From Planobispora longispora (GTDB lineage Bacteria > Actinomycetota > Actinomycetes > Streptosporangiales > Streptosporangiaceae), in the NCBI RefSeq assembly GCF_016863135.1, contig NZ_BOOH01000045.1, positions 124,001 through 188,000 on the forward strand: 64,000 bases of DNA. Reading direction: 5' to 3'. Numbering within the stretch: position 1 is the first letter of the stretch; each line of letters begins with the position of its first letter. The translations under genes and the position numbers were made by a program. Shown here one piece after another: positions 40,994 through 50,016 of the stretch. Below the pieces are notes generated by a model, which worked only from the letters and a program-made list of their open reading frames with translations, was not told the DNA's origin and searched no databases.

Positions 40994-41605
40994 TCAGCCC
41001 TCCGTCGGCCGCAGACCCAGGAACAACGTGGCGAGCACCTCTTCCGCCAGGTCGTCCGGGTCGTCGGCGTAGCCCTTCGCCGCGAGTTGGTCGTCGACGA
41101 TGAGAGCGCTGATTCCGTGCACGGTGGACCACGCCGTCAGCGCCAGCGCCGCCGGGGCGGCAGAGACGACGTGGCCGTCGGCCTGCGCGCGCACGACGGC
41201 CGCCCGCAGCACGTCGAAGGCCCGGTTGGACGCCGACAGCAGATCGGGGTGCTGGGATTTGTCGGCCAGTGACGGATGGGTGAGCGCCCGGAAGGTGTTC
41301 GGTTCCCGGCGGGCGAAGGCGACGTAGGCCAGACCCGCGGCGCGGAAGGCCGACAGCGCGTCCTCGGCCGAGTTCACGGCCTCGGCCAGCGCGGCCGCCA
41401 GCCGCTCGTAGCCGACCGCCGCGACGGCGGCCAGAAAGCTCGTCGCCGTCGGGAAGTAGCGCGCCGGCGCGGCGTGGCTGACTCCGGTCACGCGTGCCGC
41501 GCTCCGGATGCCCACCGCCTCGATTCCCCCCTCCTCCAGGAGCTGGAGGCCGGCGTCGATCAAGGCCGCCCGCAGGTTCCCGTGGTGATACGTCCGCTCG
41601 GCCAT
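40994..41605 (-). CDS. TetR-family repressor (WHG-domain type)
   Basis: A 203-residue regulator: MAERTYHHGNLRAALIDAGL and SAARVTGVSHAAPARYFPT form the HTH. The C-terminal domain has AYVAFARREPNTFRALTHP and STVHGISALI. The ATG at 41605 has GGGAGA seven bases upstream; a GTG two codons earlier is less well placed. Divergent from the NAD(P)H-binding gene over two 25-bp operators. Confidence 0.88.
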   Translation of the reverse strand: MAERTYHHGNLRAALIDAGLQLLEEGGIEAVGIRSAARVTGVSHAAPARYFPTATSFLAAVAAVGYERLAAALAEAVNSAEDALSAFRAAGLAYVAFARREPNTFRALTHPSLADKSQHPDLLSASNRAFDVLRAAVVRAQADGHVVSAAPAALALTAWSTVHGISALIVDDQLAAKGYADDPDDLAEEVLATLFLGLRPTEG

Positions 41606-41615
41606 CGGCACTCTC

Positions 41616-41675
41616 CCAATGTTGACACTGTCTATATTGGCGGTTACGTTCCCATGTTGACGCTATCAACATAGG
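41616..41675. promoter_or_regulatory. Two 25-bp TetR operators
   Basis: Operator 1 (41616-41640) is CCAATGTTGA...TCTATATTGG, 8 of 10 matching. Operator 2 (41651-41675) contains ATGTTGA-CGCTA-TCAACAT, perfect over 7+7 and 9 of 10 over the wider arms. They lie 35 bp apart centre to centre between divergent genes. Confidence 0.75.
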
Positions 41676-41693
41676 AAGCCATCTGGAGGTTCG

Positions 41694-42320
41694 ATGAGAG
41701 TGACCCTGCTCGGCGCCACGGGCGCCACCGGCGCCCTGGTGCTGCCGATCCTGGAGCGCGATCACGAAGTGACGGTCCTGGCCCGCCGGCCGGATCGCGT
41801 GACCGCGAGCTCGCCGGGCACCCGGCTGCACCGAGGCGACGCGACCGACCCGGCCGCCGTTCGCGGCGCCGTCTCCGCCGCCGAGGCGGTGATCACCCTG
41901 GTCGCCGCACCCCGCGGGGACGCCCCGGGCACTGTGCGCTCGCAGGCCACCGGCGTCCTGCTCTCCGCCGCCCAGGAGGTGGCGCCCGGCGCGCATCTGG
42001 TGCTGGTCTCCGCCCTCGGAGGCGCCGCCAGCGCCGGGCAGCTGTCCCGGTTCGGACGGATGATCTACGCTGCGGCCGTGGGGCGCGAGCGCCTGGCCGA
42101 GGTCGACCGTCAGGAACGTCTCGTCACCGGCACAGCGCTTTCGGCGACCCTGGTGCGGCCGCCGAAACTCGACGACGAACCCGCGACCGGAATCCTGGAG
42201 GTCACCGGGCGGGTCAAGGCGTCGCAGTCCCTGCACCGGGCCGATCTGGCGAAGTTCCTCGCCGATGTCATCCATCGCCGGCCCCCGGGACCGCAGGCGG
42301 TGACCGTCGTCTCCAGATAA
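41694..42320 (+). CDS. NAD(P)H-binding protein (NmrA/BVR-B-like)
   Basis: A 208-residue atypical SDR: VTLLGATGATGALVLPIL (cofactor motif GATGATG), VTVLARRPDRV, LHRGDATDPAAV and LVLVSALGG. It lacks the YxxxK pair. ATG at 41694 with CTGGAGG upstream. Likely induced when the divergent TetR is released; such pairs often respond to electrophiles or xenobiotics. Confidence 0.85.
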   Translation: MRVTLLGATGATGALVLPILERDHEVTVLARRPDRVTASSPGTRLHRGDATDPAAVRGAVSAAEAVITLVAAPRGDAPGTVRSQATGVLLSAAQEVAPGAHLVLVSALGGAASAGQLSRFGRMIYAAAVGRERLAEVDRQERLVTGTALSATLVRPPKLDDEPATGILEVTGRVKASQSLHRADLAKFLADVIHRRPPGPQAVTVVSR

Positions 42321-42504
42321 CGCGCCCACGGCGGCGGCGCCTCCGTCCGCCTCGGCCGGGTGGCAATCCACCGATCGGTTGATCCGGCGTCCCCACCGTT
42401 CGGCAGACAGGCCCCGTCTGCTGGCCGGTGTTGGAGGAAGTGCTGGTCGTAGCACGCTTAGTGCAGCCGGACAACGACGGATCAAGCCCGGAGAGGACAC
42501 GGAG

Positions 42505-43419
42505 ATGCCAGCAGTGATCGAGGTGCGCAACCTCCACAAGCGCTACGCCGACAAGGTCGCGGTCGAGGACGTCTCGCTGACCGTGCAGGAGGGTGAGATC
42601 TTCGGGATCCTCGGCCCGAACGGCGCCGGCAAGACCACGAGCGTGGAGTGCATCGCGGGTCTGCGGACGCCGGACCGGGGTGAGATCGAGGTGCTGGGAC
42701 TGGATCCCCGCCGGGATCGCGCCGAGCTGACCCGGGGCCTGGGCGTGCAGCTGCAGGCCGGTCAGCTGCCCGAGCAGCTGCGGGTCGCCGAGGCCCTGGA
42801 GCTGTACAGCTCCTTCTACCCCGACCCGGCCGACTGGCGCGAACTGCTGGAGGGCCTGGGTCTGGCGGAGAAGGCGAAGACCGCCTACGGCAAGCTGTCC
42901 GGCGGCCAGAAGCAGCGCCTGTCGATCGCGCTGGCGCTGGTGGGCAGCCCGCGGGTGGCGATCCTCGACGAGCTCACCACGGGCCTGGACCCCCAGGCCC
43001 GGCGCGACACCTGGGAGCTGATCGAGAACGTGCGCTCCCGCGGGGTGACGATCGTGCTGGTCACCCACTTCATGGAGGAGGCCGAGCGGTTGTGCGACCG
43101 GCTGGCGCTGATCGACGGCGGCCGCGTCGTCGCGGTGGACACCCCGGCCGGTCTCACCGAACGGGCCCGCATCGAGCAGCGCATCCGGTTCCGTCCGTCC
43201 AGGCCGCTGGCCGACCACCTGCTGACGAGCCTGCCCGAGGTCTCCGGCGTCACCCGCCGGGGCGAGACGGTCATCGTCACCGGCAACGACAACGCGCTCA
43301 ACGCCGTGACCACCGTGCTGGCCCGCAACCAGATCGTGGCCGAACGGCTGCGCATCGAGCAGGCGAGCCTGGAGGAGGCGTTCGTCCAGCTGACCGGCAG
43401 CCGCCTCGGTTCCCACTAG
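42505..43419 (+). CDS. ABC exporter ATP-binding protein (DrrA-like)
   Basis: A 304-residue ATPase: Walker A GPNGAGKTTSVE (about 38-49), signature KLSGGQKQRLSIALAL, Walker B VAILDELTTGLDP (Leu where Pro is common) and the switch His in VTHFMEEAERLCD. A C-terminal ~90 residues follow, as in drug-resistance ATPases. ATG at 42505 after GAGAGGACACGGAG. It precedes its permease by 64 bp. A GCAC-gctta-GTGC dyad near 42455 may be a regulator site. Confidence 0.92.
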   Translation: MPAVIEVRNLHKRYADKVAVEDVSLTVQEGEIFGILGPNGAGKTTSVECIAGLRTPDRGEIEVLGLDPRRDRAELTRGLGVQLQAGQLPEQLRVAEALELYSSFYPDPADWRELLEGLGLAEKAKTAYGKLSGGQKQRLSIALALVGSPRVAILDELTTGLDPQARRDTWELIENVRSRGVTIVLVTHFMEEAERLCDRLALIDGGRVVAVDTPAGLTERARIEQRIRFRPSRPLADHLLTSLPEVSGVTRRGETVIVTGNDNALNAVTTVLARNQIVAERLRIEQASLEEAFVQLTGSRLGSH

Positions 43420-43483
43420 ACGTCCGATCTGCAGCCCGCCCCCCTCGCGCGAAGAGACGAAGAGACGAAGAGAGGCCACCACC

Positions 43484-44275
43484 ATGTCAGTCCTGAACGC
43501 CGTCCCCGCCACCGCCTCCGTCACCGCCAGGAACGGTTCCGCGACGTGGCGGCTCATCAAGGCCGAGAGCAAGCTGAGCATCCGCGACAAGGTCGGTCCC
43601 CTGTGGGGCGTCGGCTGCCCGCTGATCGTGTTGATCATCCTGGGTGTCGTGCCGGCCCTGCGGGAGCCCGTGGAGGCCGCCGGCGGTCTGACGTACTTCG
43701 ATCTCTACGTGCCTGTCCTGATCCTGTTCAACCTGGCCATCCTGGCCATGACCGCGCTGCCGACCACGCTGGCGGGTTATCGGGAGAACGGGGTGCTGCG
43801 GCGCCTGCAGACCACGCCGATCGGTCCGGCCCGGGTGCTGACCGCCCAGCTGGTGGCCAACTTCGCCATCGCGCTGGTGGCGACGATCCTGTTCCTGGCG
43901 GTGGCCGGGCTCGGCTTCGGGGTCGACCTGCCCCGGCACCCCGTCGGCTTCGTCCTCTCCTGGCTGCTGGCGAGCGCCGCGCTGCTGTCGATCGGCCTGC
44001 TGATCACCGCGCTGGCGCCCGGACGCGGCCCGGCCACGGCGATCGGCACGGTCCTGTTCTTCCCGATGATGTTCTTCGCCGGGCTGTGGGTGCCGATCGC
44101 GCAGATGCCCGAGGTGCTGCAGACCATCAGCCACTACACCCCGCTCGGCGCCGGCATGCAGGCCTTCCAGGAGACCTACCTCGGCCACTTCCCCTCCGCC
44201 GCCCCCCTGCTGACGCTGGCGGCCTACGCGATCGGGTGCACGATCGTCGCGGTCCGCTGGTTCCGCTGGGAATAG
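43484..44275 (+). CDS. ABC-2 type transporter permease
   Basis: A 263-residue permease with six helices. The ABC-2 signature lies in GYRENGVLRRLQTTPIGPARVLTAQLVANF and the C-terminal FFAGLWVPIAQMPEVLQTISHYTPLGAGMQAF. It pairs with the ATPase 42505-43419 to form a DrrAB-type exporter. A short GAAGAGAC repeat (43451-43473) merges into its ribosome site. A strong terminator follows at 44339. Confidence 0.92.
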   Translation: MSVLNAVPATASVTARNGSATWRLIKAESKLSIRDKVGPLWGVGCPLIVLIILGVVPALREPVEAAGGLTYFDLYVPVLILFNLAILAMTALPTTLAGYRENGVLRRLQTTPIGPARVLTAQLVANFAIALVATILFLAVAGLGFGVDLPRHPVGFVLSWLLASAALLSIGLLITALAPGRGPATAIGTVLFFPMMFFAGLWVPIAQMPEVLQTISHYTPLGAGMQAFQETYLGHFPSAAPLLTLAAYAIGCTIVAVRWFRWE

Positions 44276-44338
44276 GGTCCTTCCGGAAGTCACCGACGAG
44301 CGGATCGACGCTCTCGAATCGCAGAGACGACATCGCCC

Positions 44339-44377
44339 AGCCGGCCGGTGGGGGTCTGAGACCCCCACCGGCCGGCT
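44339..44377 (+). terminator. Strong intrinsic terminator
   Basis: An 18-bp perfect stem (44339-44356 with 44360-44377), loop TGA, followed by TTTCC. It lies 63 bp after the ABC permease stop and should end the exporter transcript. Confidence 0.85.
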
Positions 44378-44720
44378 TTCCGAGGATGGTCCGTCGGTCG
44401 GGTCGGTGTCCTACGGCGGCGCCGGCCGGGTCGGCCTCGGTGTCCTTGTACTCCAGCGTGCCCCAGGCGAAGTGCAGGACCAGGGCGACGCAGGTGTCGC
44501 GGTGCGGTCGTACGGCGAGACGGGCGGGGCGGCGGAGCCCAGAAACGGGGGCGCCGGGACGGCGGGCGTCTTCCCCTTGCCTGATCTGTCGTGCTTTTCC
44601 GGGGTCGCCGGTGCACGGCGGTCCAGGGCCCGGTCCGGGATCGGCCATGCTCCCGCCGGGCGCGGACCAGCCCGGCGATCCCGGCGTCGACAGCCCGGCG
44701 GACGATTCCGCCTGCGGGAC

Positions 44721-44752
44721 TTGCATCCGGTACCCGGGTACAGCCTTACCGT
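44721..44752 (+). promoter_or_regulatory. MerR-type promoter with overlong spacer
   Basis: TTGCAT (44721-44726) and TACCGT (44747-44752) are separated by 20 bp, longer than the normal 17, as in MerR-activated promoters. The spacer holds the perfect palindrome GTACCCGGGTAC (44730-44741). The predicted start coincides with the ATG at 44759, so the transcript may be leaderless. Confidence 0.7.
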
Positions 44753-44758
44753 CGAGAC

Positions 44759-45121
44759 ATGACACACCGGGACATCACCCTCGACCAGCAGTGGGTGCCG
44801 TCGGCGTGCACCCTGCCCACCGCCGAGCAGCCCCTGCGAGTCGCCGAGTTCGACGCGTTGTTCGCCGCCGCCGTACAGGCGGTCCACCGGCCCGGGCCCA
44901 CCCGGCTGCGGCTGGACCTGGTCTTCAGTCCGGACAACGCCGCGCGGGCCGCCGAGCTGGCGGCACGGGAGAGCGGCTGCTGCTCCTTCTTCGCCTTCAC
45001 CCTGACCATCGACGGCGGCGCCATGGGCCTGCGGATACAGGTGCCCGAGCAGCACATCGACGTGCTGGACGCCCTGCAGCGGCGAGCCGACGCGGCGGCG
45101 GGGGGCACGCATGCCGCATGA
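44759..45121 (+). CDS. Hypothetical protein of the MerR operon (120 aa)
   Basis: Starts MTHRDITLDQQWVPSACTLP and contains ESGCCSFFAFTLTI (vicinal C74-C75), with a third Cys at 17. It has no membrane segment. I recognise it only as a type of protein that travels with actinobacterial MerR metal regulators. The Cys pair suggests soft-metal binding. First gene of the operon; its end overlaps the merR start by 11 bases. Confidence 0.65.
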   Translation: MTHRDITLDQQWVPSACTLPTAEQPLRVAEFDALFAAAVQAVHRPGPTRLRLDLVFSPDNAARAAELAARESGCCSFFAFTLTIDGGAMGLRIQVPEQHIDVLDALQRRADAAAGGTHAA

Positions 45122-45554
45122 CCTTCCGGAGCCGTACCTGCGCACCGGCCAAGTCGCCGAACGCGCCGGGGTCAACATCCAGACCCTGCGCTACTACGAA
45201 CGCCGCGGGTTGATCACCGAGCCACGGCGAAGCCCCGGCGGGCACCGCACCTACCCGCCCGAGACCGTCACCCTGCTGGGCGTGATCAAAGCCGCGCAAC
45301 GGCTCGGCTTCACCCTGGACGAGGTCGCCGAGCTGCTGGAGACCGGGCGGCGCGCCCACCCCAGCCAGGACCTGCGGCAGCGGGCCACGCTCAAGCTGGC
45401 CGAGATCGAAAGCAAGATCGCCGACCTGACCACCATCCGGGCCACGCTGCGGCAGGTGATAGCCGCCCGCTGCGACAGCCTGACCCACTGCACCTGCCCC
45501 GACTGCCCGCTGCCGTTCGCCGGCCTGGCCGAGCCTGAGGAGCCCCGCCCGTGA
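45111..45554 (+). CDS. merR: MerR-family metal-responsive activator
   Basis: A 147-residue regulator: HTH YLRTGQVAERAGVNIQTLRYYERRGL (about 10-35), a wing with GGHRTYPPETV, a dimerisation helix, and a C-terminal metal loop RCDSLTHCTCPDCPL (C121, C127, C129, C132). The N-terminal Cys of classical Hg-MerR in the dimer helix (around GRRAHPSQDL) is absent, so the ligand set differs from Tn501 MerR. It should act on the overlong-spacer promoter at 44721. Overlaps the next gene (GTGA). Confidence 0.85.
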   Translation: MPHDLPEPYLRTGQVAERAGVNIQTLRYYERRGLITEPRRSPGGHRTYPPETVTLLGVIKAAQRLGFTLDEVAELLETGRRAHPSQDLRQRATLKLAEIESKIADLTTIRATLRQVIAARCDSLTHCTCPDCPLPFAGLAEPEEPRP

Positions 45555-45898
45555 GCACCCGCCACGACCACCCCACCCCGGCCCTCGGCGCCCCGGCGGC
45601 TCCCGGAACGTCGGCGCCGGAGCACGTCCCGGCCGACGGCGGCCCGCCGCGCAGCAGCAGGATCACCGCCGCCCTGGCGGTGCTGGCCTGCGCGGCCTGC
45701 TGCGCGCTTCCGCTGCTGATCGCCGGCGGACTGCTGACCGGAGCCGGCGCCGCGATCGCCGAACGGACGCTGCTGGCCGCCTCCGGGGTGTTGATCGCCG
45801 CCGCCGCGGGGCTGTGGTGGTGGCATCGGCGCCGTCGCGTCCGGGCCGCCGCCGCGTCCGGCCGGGCCTGCGGCTGCGGTGGCGGTTGCGGGTGCTGA
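45551..45898 (+). CDS. MerT-like small membrane transporter with Cys-rich tail
   Basis: A 115-residue protein: Pro/His-rich N-terminus, TM1 at about 38-64 containing [15 protein letters not shown] (C47, C50, C51; the MerT/MerF-like CC in the first helix), TM2 at about 72-92, a basic stretch, then the tail CGCGGGCGC (C107, C109, C113, C115). Known MerT passes Hg(II) across the membrane. No merA reductase follows, so import or export and the true metal are open. Confidence 0.7.
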   Translation: MSTRHDHPTPALGAPAAPGTSAPEHVPADGGPPRSSRITAALAVLACAACCALPLLIAGGLLTGAGAAIAERTLLAASGVLIAAAAGLWWWHRRRRVRAAAASGRACGCGGGCGC

Positions 45899-45950
45899 CC
45901 GGGTCTCCCCGGTGGCCCCGGCACCGCGGGCCCCGGGCCGGCCTGGTGCA

Positions 45951-46139
45951 ATGACGACCATGACCGTCGCCCGTTCCCCGCTGCTGTTCGCCCTGGCCGC
46001 CTACGGCGGCGTGTTCATCGCCGGCTCCCTGCTGTGGGGCATGGTCGCCGACGGTTTCCGGCCCGACCGCTGGGACGTCATCGGCTCGCTGGTCTGCCTG
46101 GCCGGCGTCCTGGTGATCATGTACGCGCCGCGCGGCTGA
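45951..46139 (+). pseudogene. ynfA: YnfA-family membrane protein with internal deletion
   Basis: A 62-residue product: RSPLLFALA (start of YnfA TM1) runs straight into [20 protein letters not shown] and [22 protein letters not shown], the last two helices. Normal YnfA is about 108 residues with four helices; about 45 residues covering the rest of TM1, TM2 and the loop are missing in frame. The frame remains open, so a half-size protein could still be made. Last gene of the MerR operon. Confidence 0.7.
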
Positions 46140-46191
46140 CGCGTCCGCACCCGCTTCCGGGTCACACGCCGGGCACGGGACGCCGTCCTCA

Positions 46192-46209
46192 CTCCCCCAC
46201 GCGGGGGAG
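46192..46209 (+). terminator. Candidate hairpin terminator
   Basis: CTCCCCC (46192-46198) and GGGGGAG (46203-46209) with a four-base loop, between the metal operon and the next gene on the same strand. No T-run, so termination is tentative. Confidence 0.4.
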
Positions 46210-46268
46210 GGGGGAATGGGCGGCGTCGGCGATGTGCCGGAAAGGGGGTCTGCAAGATCCTTGACGAC

Positions 46269-48095
46269 ATGTTGCTGAAGCTCCTCACCGCACTGGTCCT
46301 CTCTGCCACCCCGGCGCAGGCCGCCCCGCCGTCCGATCTTCCCGGGGTCGGCGAACTCGTCGACGAGCACGTCACCTCGGTCATGGCCGAGGAGAAGATC
46401 CCCGGTGCGACCGTCACGGTGGTGGCCGGCGGCCGGGAGGTGGTCGACAAGGGGTACGGCTGGGCCGACGTGGAGCGCCGTCTCCCGGTGGATCCCGAGC
46501 GCACGCGTTTCCTGATCGGGTCGGAGACGAAGCTGTTCACCGCCCAGGCGGCCCTGCAGCTGGTCCACGCGGGGAAGCTGGACCTGGACGCCGACGTCAA
46601 CTCCTACCTGACCACCTTCAAGATCAGTGACACCTACCCGGGCCGCCCGGTCACCCTGCGGCACCTGCTGACGCACACGGCCGGATTCGACGAGGACCAC
46701 GTCCTGGGCAGCGGCTCGAACGTCCGGCCGCTGGGCGAGGCGCTCGCCGCGACCCAGCCCGCCCGGCTGCGCCCGCCCGGCACCGGCGTCACCTACAACA
46801 ACTACGGCGTCGCCCTGGCCGGATACCTGGTGGAGACGGTCTCGGGGATGCCCTTCGAGAAGTATGTCGAGAAGAACGTATTCGCCCCCCTCGGCATGAA
46901 GAACTCGGTGATCGCCTGCGGCGGGCTGGGGGACACCAGGGCCTACCTGGCGGACGGCTCGCCGACCACGGCCGACTGCGCGGACTTCTCCGCCTCCGGC
47001 GCGGGGCCCGCCTCGACCTCCTCGGACATGGCCGCGTACCTGAAGGCCCAGCTGGAGCTCGACCCCCGTCTCGGGGTCGGGGTGGCGGCCGAGATGCAGC
47101 GGCAGCAGCACACCGAGGACCCCCGGCTGCCCGGCATGGGCTTCATGTGGGAGGAGTCGCCGTACAAGGGGCACCGCCTGCTCTTCAAGGCCGGCGACAT
47201 GCCCGGCATGCACACCTACATGTTCCTGCTGCCGGAGCAGGGCATCGGCATCCACGTCATGTCCAACGGCGACGGCGCCGGACGGCACGGGCTGGACGGG
47301 TTCGAGCTGGCCCGCAAGATCATCGACCGTTACCTCCCGGACGCGCAGCCGCCGGCCGTCACGGCTCTGCCCGGCGCCTCCGCCGAGCAGTACGAGGGCT
47401 CCTACCAGAGCAGCCGGACCAGTCACGGCAGCCTGCTGAAGGTTCAGGCGCTCACCGACTCGCCGGTGCACGTCACCGCGACCGCCGGCGGCGAGATCCT
47501 CACCACCGGCCTCAAGGGCCGCCAAGTGCGCTGGATCCAGTTCGCACCCGGTGTCTTCCAGGAGGAGGGCGGCTGGGACCGCATCGCCTTCCCCGAGCCG
47601 GGACAGCTGGCGATCAGCCGCAGCACGGTCGTCTTCGACCGGATCGGCCCGCTGGACCAGCCGTCGCTGCACCTCGCCCTGCTGGCCTTCGCTCTCCCCG
47701 TCTCGCTGGCCGCCCTCCTGGGATTCCCCGTGGCGGCGATCCGGGCCCGCAGACGGTCGTCCTCCCCTGCCGGGCCCCGCGTCCCGCGCCTGCTCGCCTG
47801 GTCGGCCGGCGCCCTCGTGATCGCCTTCACCGCCGGGTTCGGCAGCCTGCTCGCCGACCAGGGCCGGGCGCTGCCGCTGGTCCTGGAAGGGGCTCCCTCG
47901 CTGATCGCGCTGCTGGTCCTGGCGTCGCTGACGGTGCCGCTGGCCGCCGCCCTGCTGGCCTGTACGGCGATGGCCTGGTGGAAGCGCTGGTGGAGGCCGT
48001 CGGGCAGGATCGCCTACACGCTGGTCGCCCTCGGCGTGACCGCGTTCGCCATCGTGGCGGTCACGTACAACCTCGTCGGCCCTTCGTACACCTGA
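46269..48095 (+). CDS. Serine hydrolase (class C beta-lactamase fold) with C-terminal TM bundle
   Basis: A 608-residue protein: signal peptide (1-19, cleavage near AQA-AP), beta-lactamase/PBP4-like domain about 25-360 with S85-E-T-K88 (SxxK) and Y176-N-N178 (YxN), then four hydrophobic helices (about 470-600). Actinobacterial relatives act on cell-wall peptides or esters rather than giving true beta-lactam resistance. Its stop is four bases before a two-component kinase, so the three genes likely form an operon sensing envelope stress. Confidence 0.85.
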   Translation: MLLKLLTALVLSATPAQAAPPSDLPGVGELVDEHVTSVMAEEKIPGATVTVVAGGREVVDKGYGWADVERRLPVDPERTRFLIGSETKLFTAQAALQLVHAGKLDLDADVNSYLTTFKISDTYPGRPVTLRHLLTHTAGFDEDHVLGSGSNVRPLGEALAATQPARLRPPGTGVTYNNYGVALAGYLVETVSGMPFEKYVEKNVFAPLGMKNSVIACGGLGDTRAYLADGSPTTADCADFSASGAGPASTSSDMAAYLKAQLELDPRLGVGVAAEMQRQQHTEDPRLPGMGFMWEESPYKGHRLLFKAGDMPGMHTYMFLLPEQGIGIHVMSNGDGAGRHGLDGFELARKIIDRYLPDAQPPAVTALPGASAEQYEGSYQSSRTSHGSLLKVQALTDSPVHVTATAGGEILTTGLKGRQVRWIQFAPGVFQEEGGWDRIAFPEPGQLAISRSTVVFDRIGPLDQPSLHLALLAFALPVSLAALLGFPVAAIRARRRSSSPAGPRVPRLLAWSAGALVIAFTAGFGSLLADQGRALPLVLEGAPSLIALLVLASLTVPLAAALLACTAMAWWKRWWRPSGRIAYTLVALGVTAFAIVAVTYNLVGPSYT

Positions 48096-48098
48096 GCT

Positions 48099-49250
48099 AT
48101 GATCCACTCACTTATGCGATCTTCTGTCCGTGTCGTCCGCCGGATCCCGCCCCTCGCCGCGGACATCGCCGTCGCCCTGGCCGTCCTCGCGGCCCACTCG
48201 GCGCCCTTCCTGCTGACGACCCGGGCGGCCGACCCGGTCACGGGGTACACGATCCAGCAGTACCTTCCCGTGCTCGGCCAGGTGCTGCCGCTGGTCTGGC
48301 GGCGGCGCGCGCCGCTGGCGGTCATGGTCGCGACGGCGGCCGCGACCGGCGCGTACCTGCTGAACGATCCCGACACCGCGCCGCAGCCCGTCCCGTACGC
48401 GCTGCTGATCGCGGTCTACACGGTGGCCGTGCACGGCTCGCGGCGCGAGCGGACATGGGGGCTGGCCATCCTCGCCGTCGCCGCCACCGCCCAGCTCGCC
48501 GGACTGATCCTGCGCATGCCGAGCGCGGACACGACGGTGCGCGGGCTGGTGATGTACGTCGCGGCCTGGGCGCTGGGACGGGCGGCCGCCAACCGGCAGG
48601 CCCACGCCCGCCAGCTCGAACGCGAGAAGGAGCTGGAGGCGCGCCGGGCCGTCGAGCGGGAGCGGGCGGCGATCGCCCGGGACATGCATGACATCCTCGG
48701 CCACGCGATCAGCCTGATGATCGTGCAGGCGGAGGCCGGGCCGCTGGCCGTACGGCCCGATCCCGGCCGCGCCGAAGCGGCCTTCGACGCCATCGCCGCG
48801 GCCGGGCGTGACGCGATGGACCAGCTGCGCCGCCTGCTCGGCCTGCTGGGCGAGGACTCCTCCGAGGCCACCCCGACGGTGGCCCGCATCGGGGCGCTGG
48901 TCGAGAGCGTGGACCGCGCCGGGCAGTCCGCCGCCCTGACCGTCACCGGAACGCCCCGCCCGCTGCCCCCGGACGTGGAGGCCGCCGCCTACCGGGTGGT
49001 CCAGGAGGCGCTCACCAACGTGGTCAAGCACGCCCGCGCGAGCAAGGTCTCGATCGAGCTCGACTGGCGGAAGGACGCGCTCGTGATCGATGTGACGGAC
49101 GACGGCCGCGGCCACACCGGCGGGGCGGGGCACGGACTCGTCGGCATCCGCGAGCGCGCGGCGGCCTGCGGCGGCACGGTGTCCTTCGGCCACGGGCCGG
49201 ACCGGCGCGGCTTCGCCGTCTCGGTGCGCCTGCCGGGAGCCCCCGCGTGA
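48099..49250 (+). CDS. NarL-family sensor histidine kinase
   Basis: A 383-residue kinase: four to five TM helices to about 155, a coiled linker ([22 protein letters not shown]), the HisKA_3 box [16 protein letters not shown], and a HATPase ([36 protein letters not shown]). Coupled to its response regulator by GTGA (49247-49250). Confidence 0.9.
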   Translation: MIHSLMRSSVRVVRRIPPLAADIAVALAVLAAHSAPFLLTTRAADPVTGYTIQQYLPVLGQVLPLVWRRRAPLAVMVATAAATGAYLLNDPDTAPQPVPYALLIAVYTVAVHGSRRERTWGLAILAVAATAQLAGLILRMPSADTTVRGLVMYVAAWALGRAAANRQAHARQLEREKELEARRAVERERAAIARDMHDILGHAISLMIVQAEAGPLAVRPDPGRAEAAFDAIAAAGRDAMDQLRRLLGLLGEDSSEATPTVARIGALVESVDRAGQSAALTVTGTPRPLPPDVEAAAYRVVQEALTNVVKHARASKVSIELDWRKDALVIDVTDDGRGHTGGAGHGLVGIRERAAACGGTVSFGHGPDRRGFAVSVRLPGAPA

Positions 49251-49912
49251 CCATCCGCGTCGTGGTCGCCGACGACCAGGAGCTCGTGCGCAGCGGCTTC
49301 TCCCTGATCCTCGACATGCAACCGGACATCACGGTCGTCGCGGAGGCCGGCGACGGCGCCCAGGCCGTGGAGGCGGCGCGCCTCCACTCGCCCGACGTGG
49401 TCCTGCTCGACATCCACATGCCCGTCATGAACGGCATCGAGGCCGCCGGGAGGATCTGCGCCGAGACCGCCGCCAGGATCATCATCCTGACGACGTTCAA
49501 CAACGACGAGTACGTCTACGCGGCCCTGCACGCGGGGGCCAGCGGCTTCCTGCTGAAAGACGTGCGACGGGACGACCTCGTCCACGCCGTCCGCGTCGTC
49601 ACGGCCGGAGAGTCGCTGCTCGCCCCCGCCGTGACCCGCAAGCTCATCGACGACATCCTCCAGCGCGACGCCCGCCCGCCGGTCGCGGTGCCGGGCATGG
49701 ACGCCCTGACCGGCCGCGAGCGGGAGACTCTGGCCCTCCTCGGCCGCGGCCTGTCCAACCCCGAGATCGCCGAAGCCCTGGTGGTCAGCGAGCACACGGT
49801 GAAGACCCACGTCAGCAACGTGCTGTCCAAGCTCGGCCTGCGCGACCGGATCCAGGCGGTCATCTGCGCCTACGAGTCCGGCCTCGTCCAGCCGGGCCAC
49901 TGGCGTCGCTGA
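49247..49912 (+). CDS. NarL/FixJ-family response regulator
   Basis: A 221-residue regulator: receiver with [14 protein letters not shown] and the phospho-Asp in [16 protein letters not shown] in [38 protein letters not shown] start overlapping the kinase stop. A long imperfect hairpin follows at 49914-49957. Confidence 0.92.
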   Translation: MTIRVVVADDQELVRSGFSLILDMQPDITVVAEAGDGAQAVEAARLHSPDVVLLDIHMPVMNGIEAAGRICAETAARIIILTTFNNDEYVYAALHAGASGFLLKDVRRDDLVHAVRVVTAGESLLAPAVTRKLIDDILQRDARPPVAVPGMDALTGRERETLALLGRGLSNPEIAEALVVSEHTVKTHVSNVLSKLGLRDRIQAVICAYESGLVQPGHWRR

Positions 49913-49913
49913 C

Positions 49914-49957
49914 GCCCGTGACCGGCCCGCCGCGCGCGGCGGACCGCCGGCACGGGC
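49914..49957. terminator. Bidirectional hairpin between convergent genes
   Basis: GCCCGTG (49914-49920) pairs with CACGGGC (49951-49957). The inside holds a second GC-rich palindrome (CCGCCGCGCGCGGCGG). It lies between the response regulator and the converging reductase gene. Confidence 0.5.
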
Positions 49958-50016
49958 CGACTCGCGCGGCAGTCCCGGATGCGACGGCTCCGAGCGGCTC
50001 GCGACGCCGGGATCGG

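Larger units (their letters stand above)
44276..44758. other. Intergenic stretch after the ABC exporter
   Basis: About 480 bp with the terminator at 44339-44377 and the MerR-type promoter at 44721-44752. In between, a minus-strand frame contains a plausible-looking stretch (CVALVLHFAWGTLEYKDTEAD) but no start or ribosome site supports a gene; it may be a relic. Confidence 0.5.

Noticed and set aside
44127..44765. A minus-strand gene between the ABC exporter and the metal operon
   Set aside because: The frame crosses the terminator and the end of the permease, lacks a ribosome site, and only a 25-residue stretch looks protein-like.
45663..48107. An 814-codon minus-strand frame
   Set aside because: Antisense to the metal operon and serine hydrolase, no recognisable motif, shadow of codon bias.
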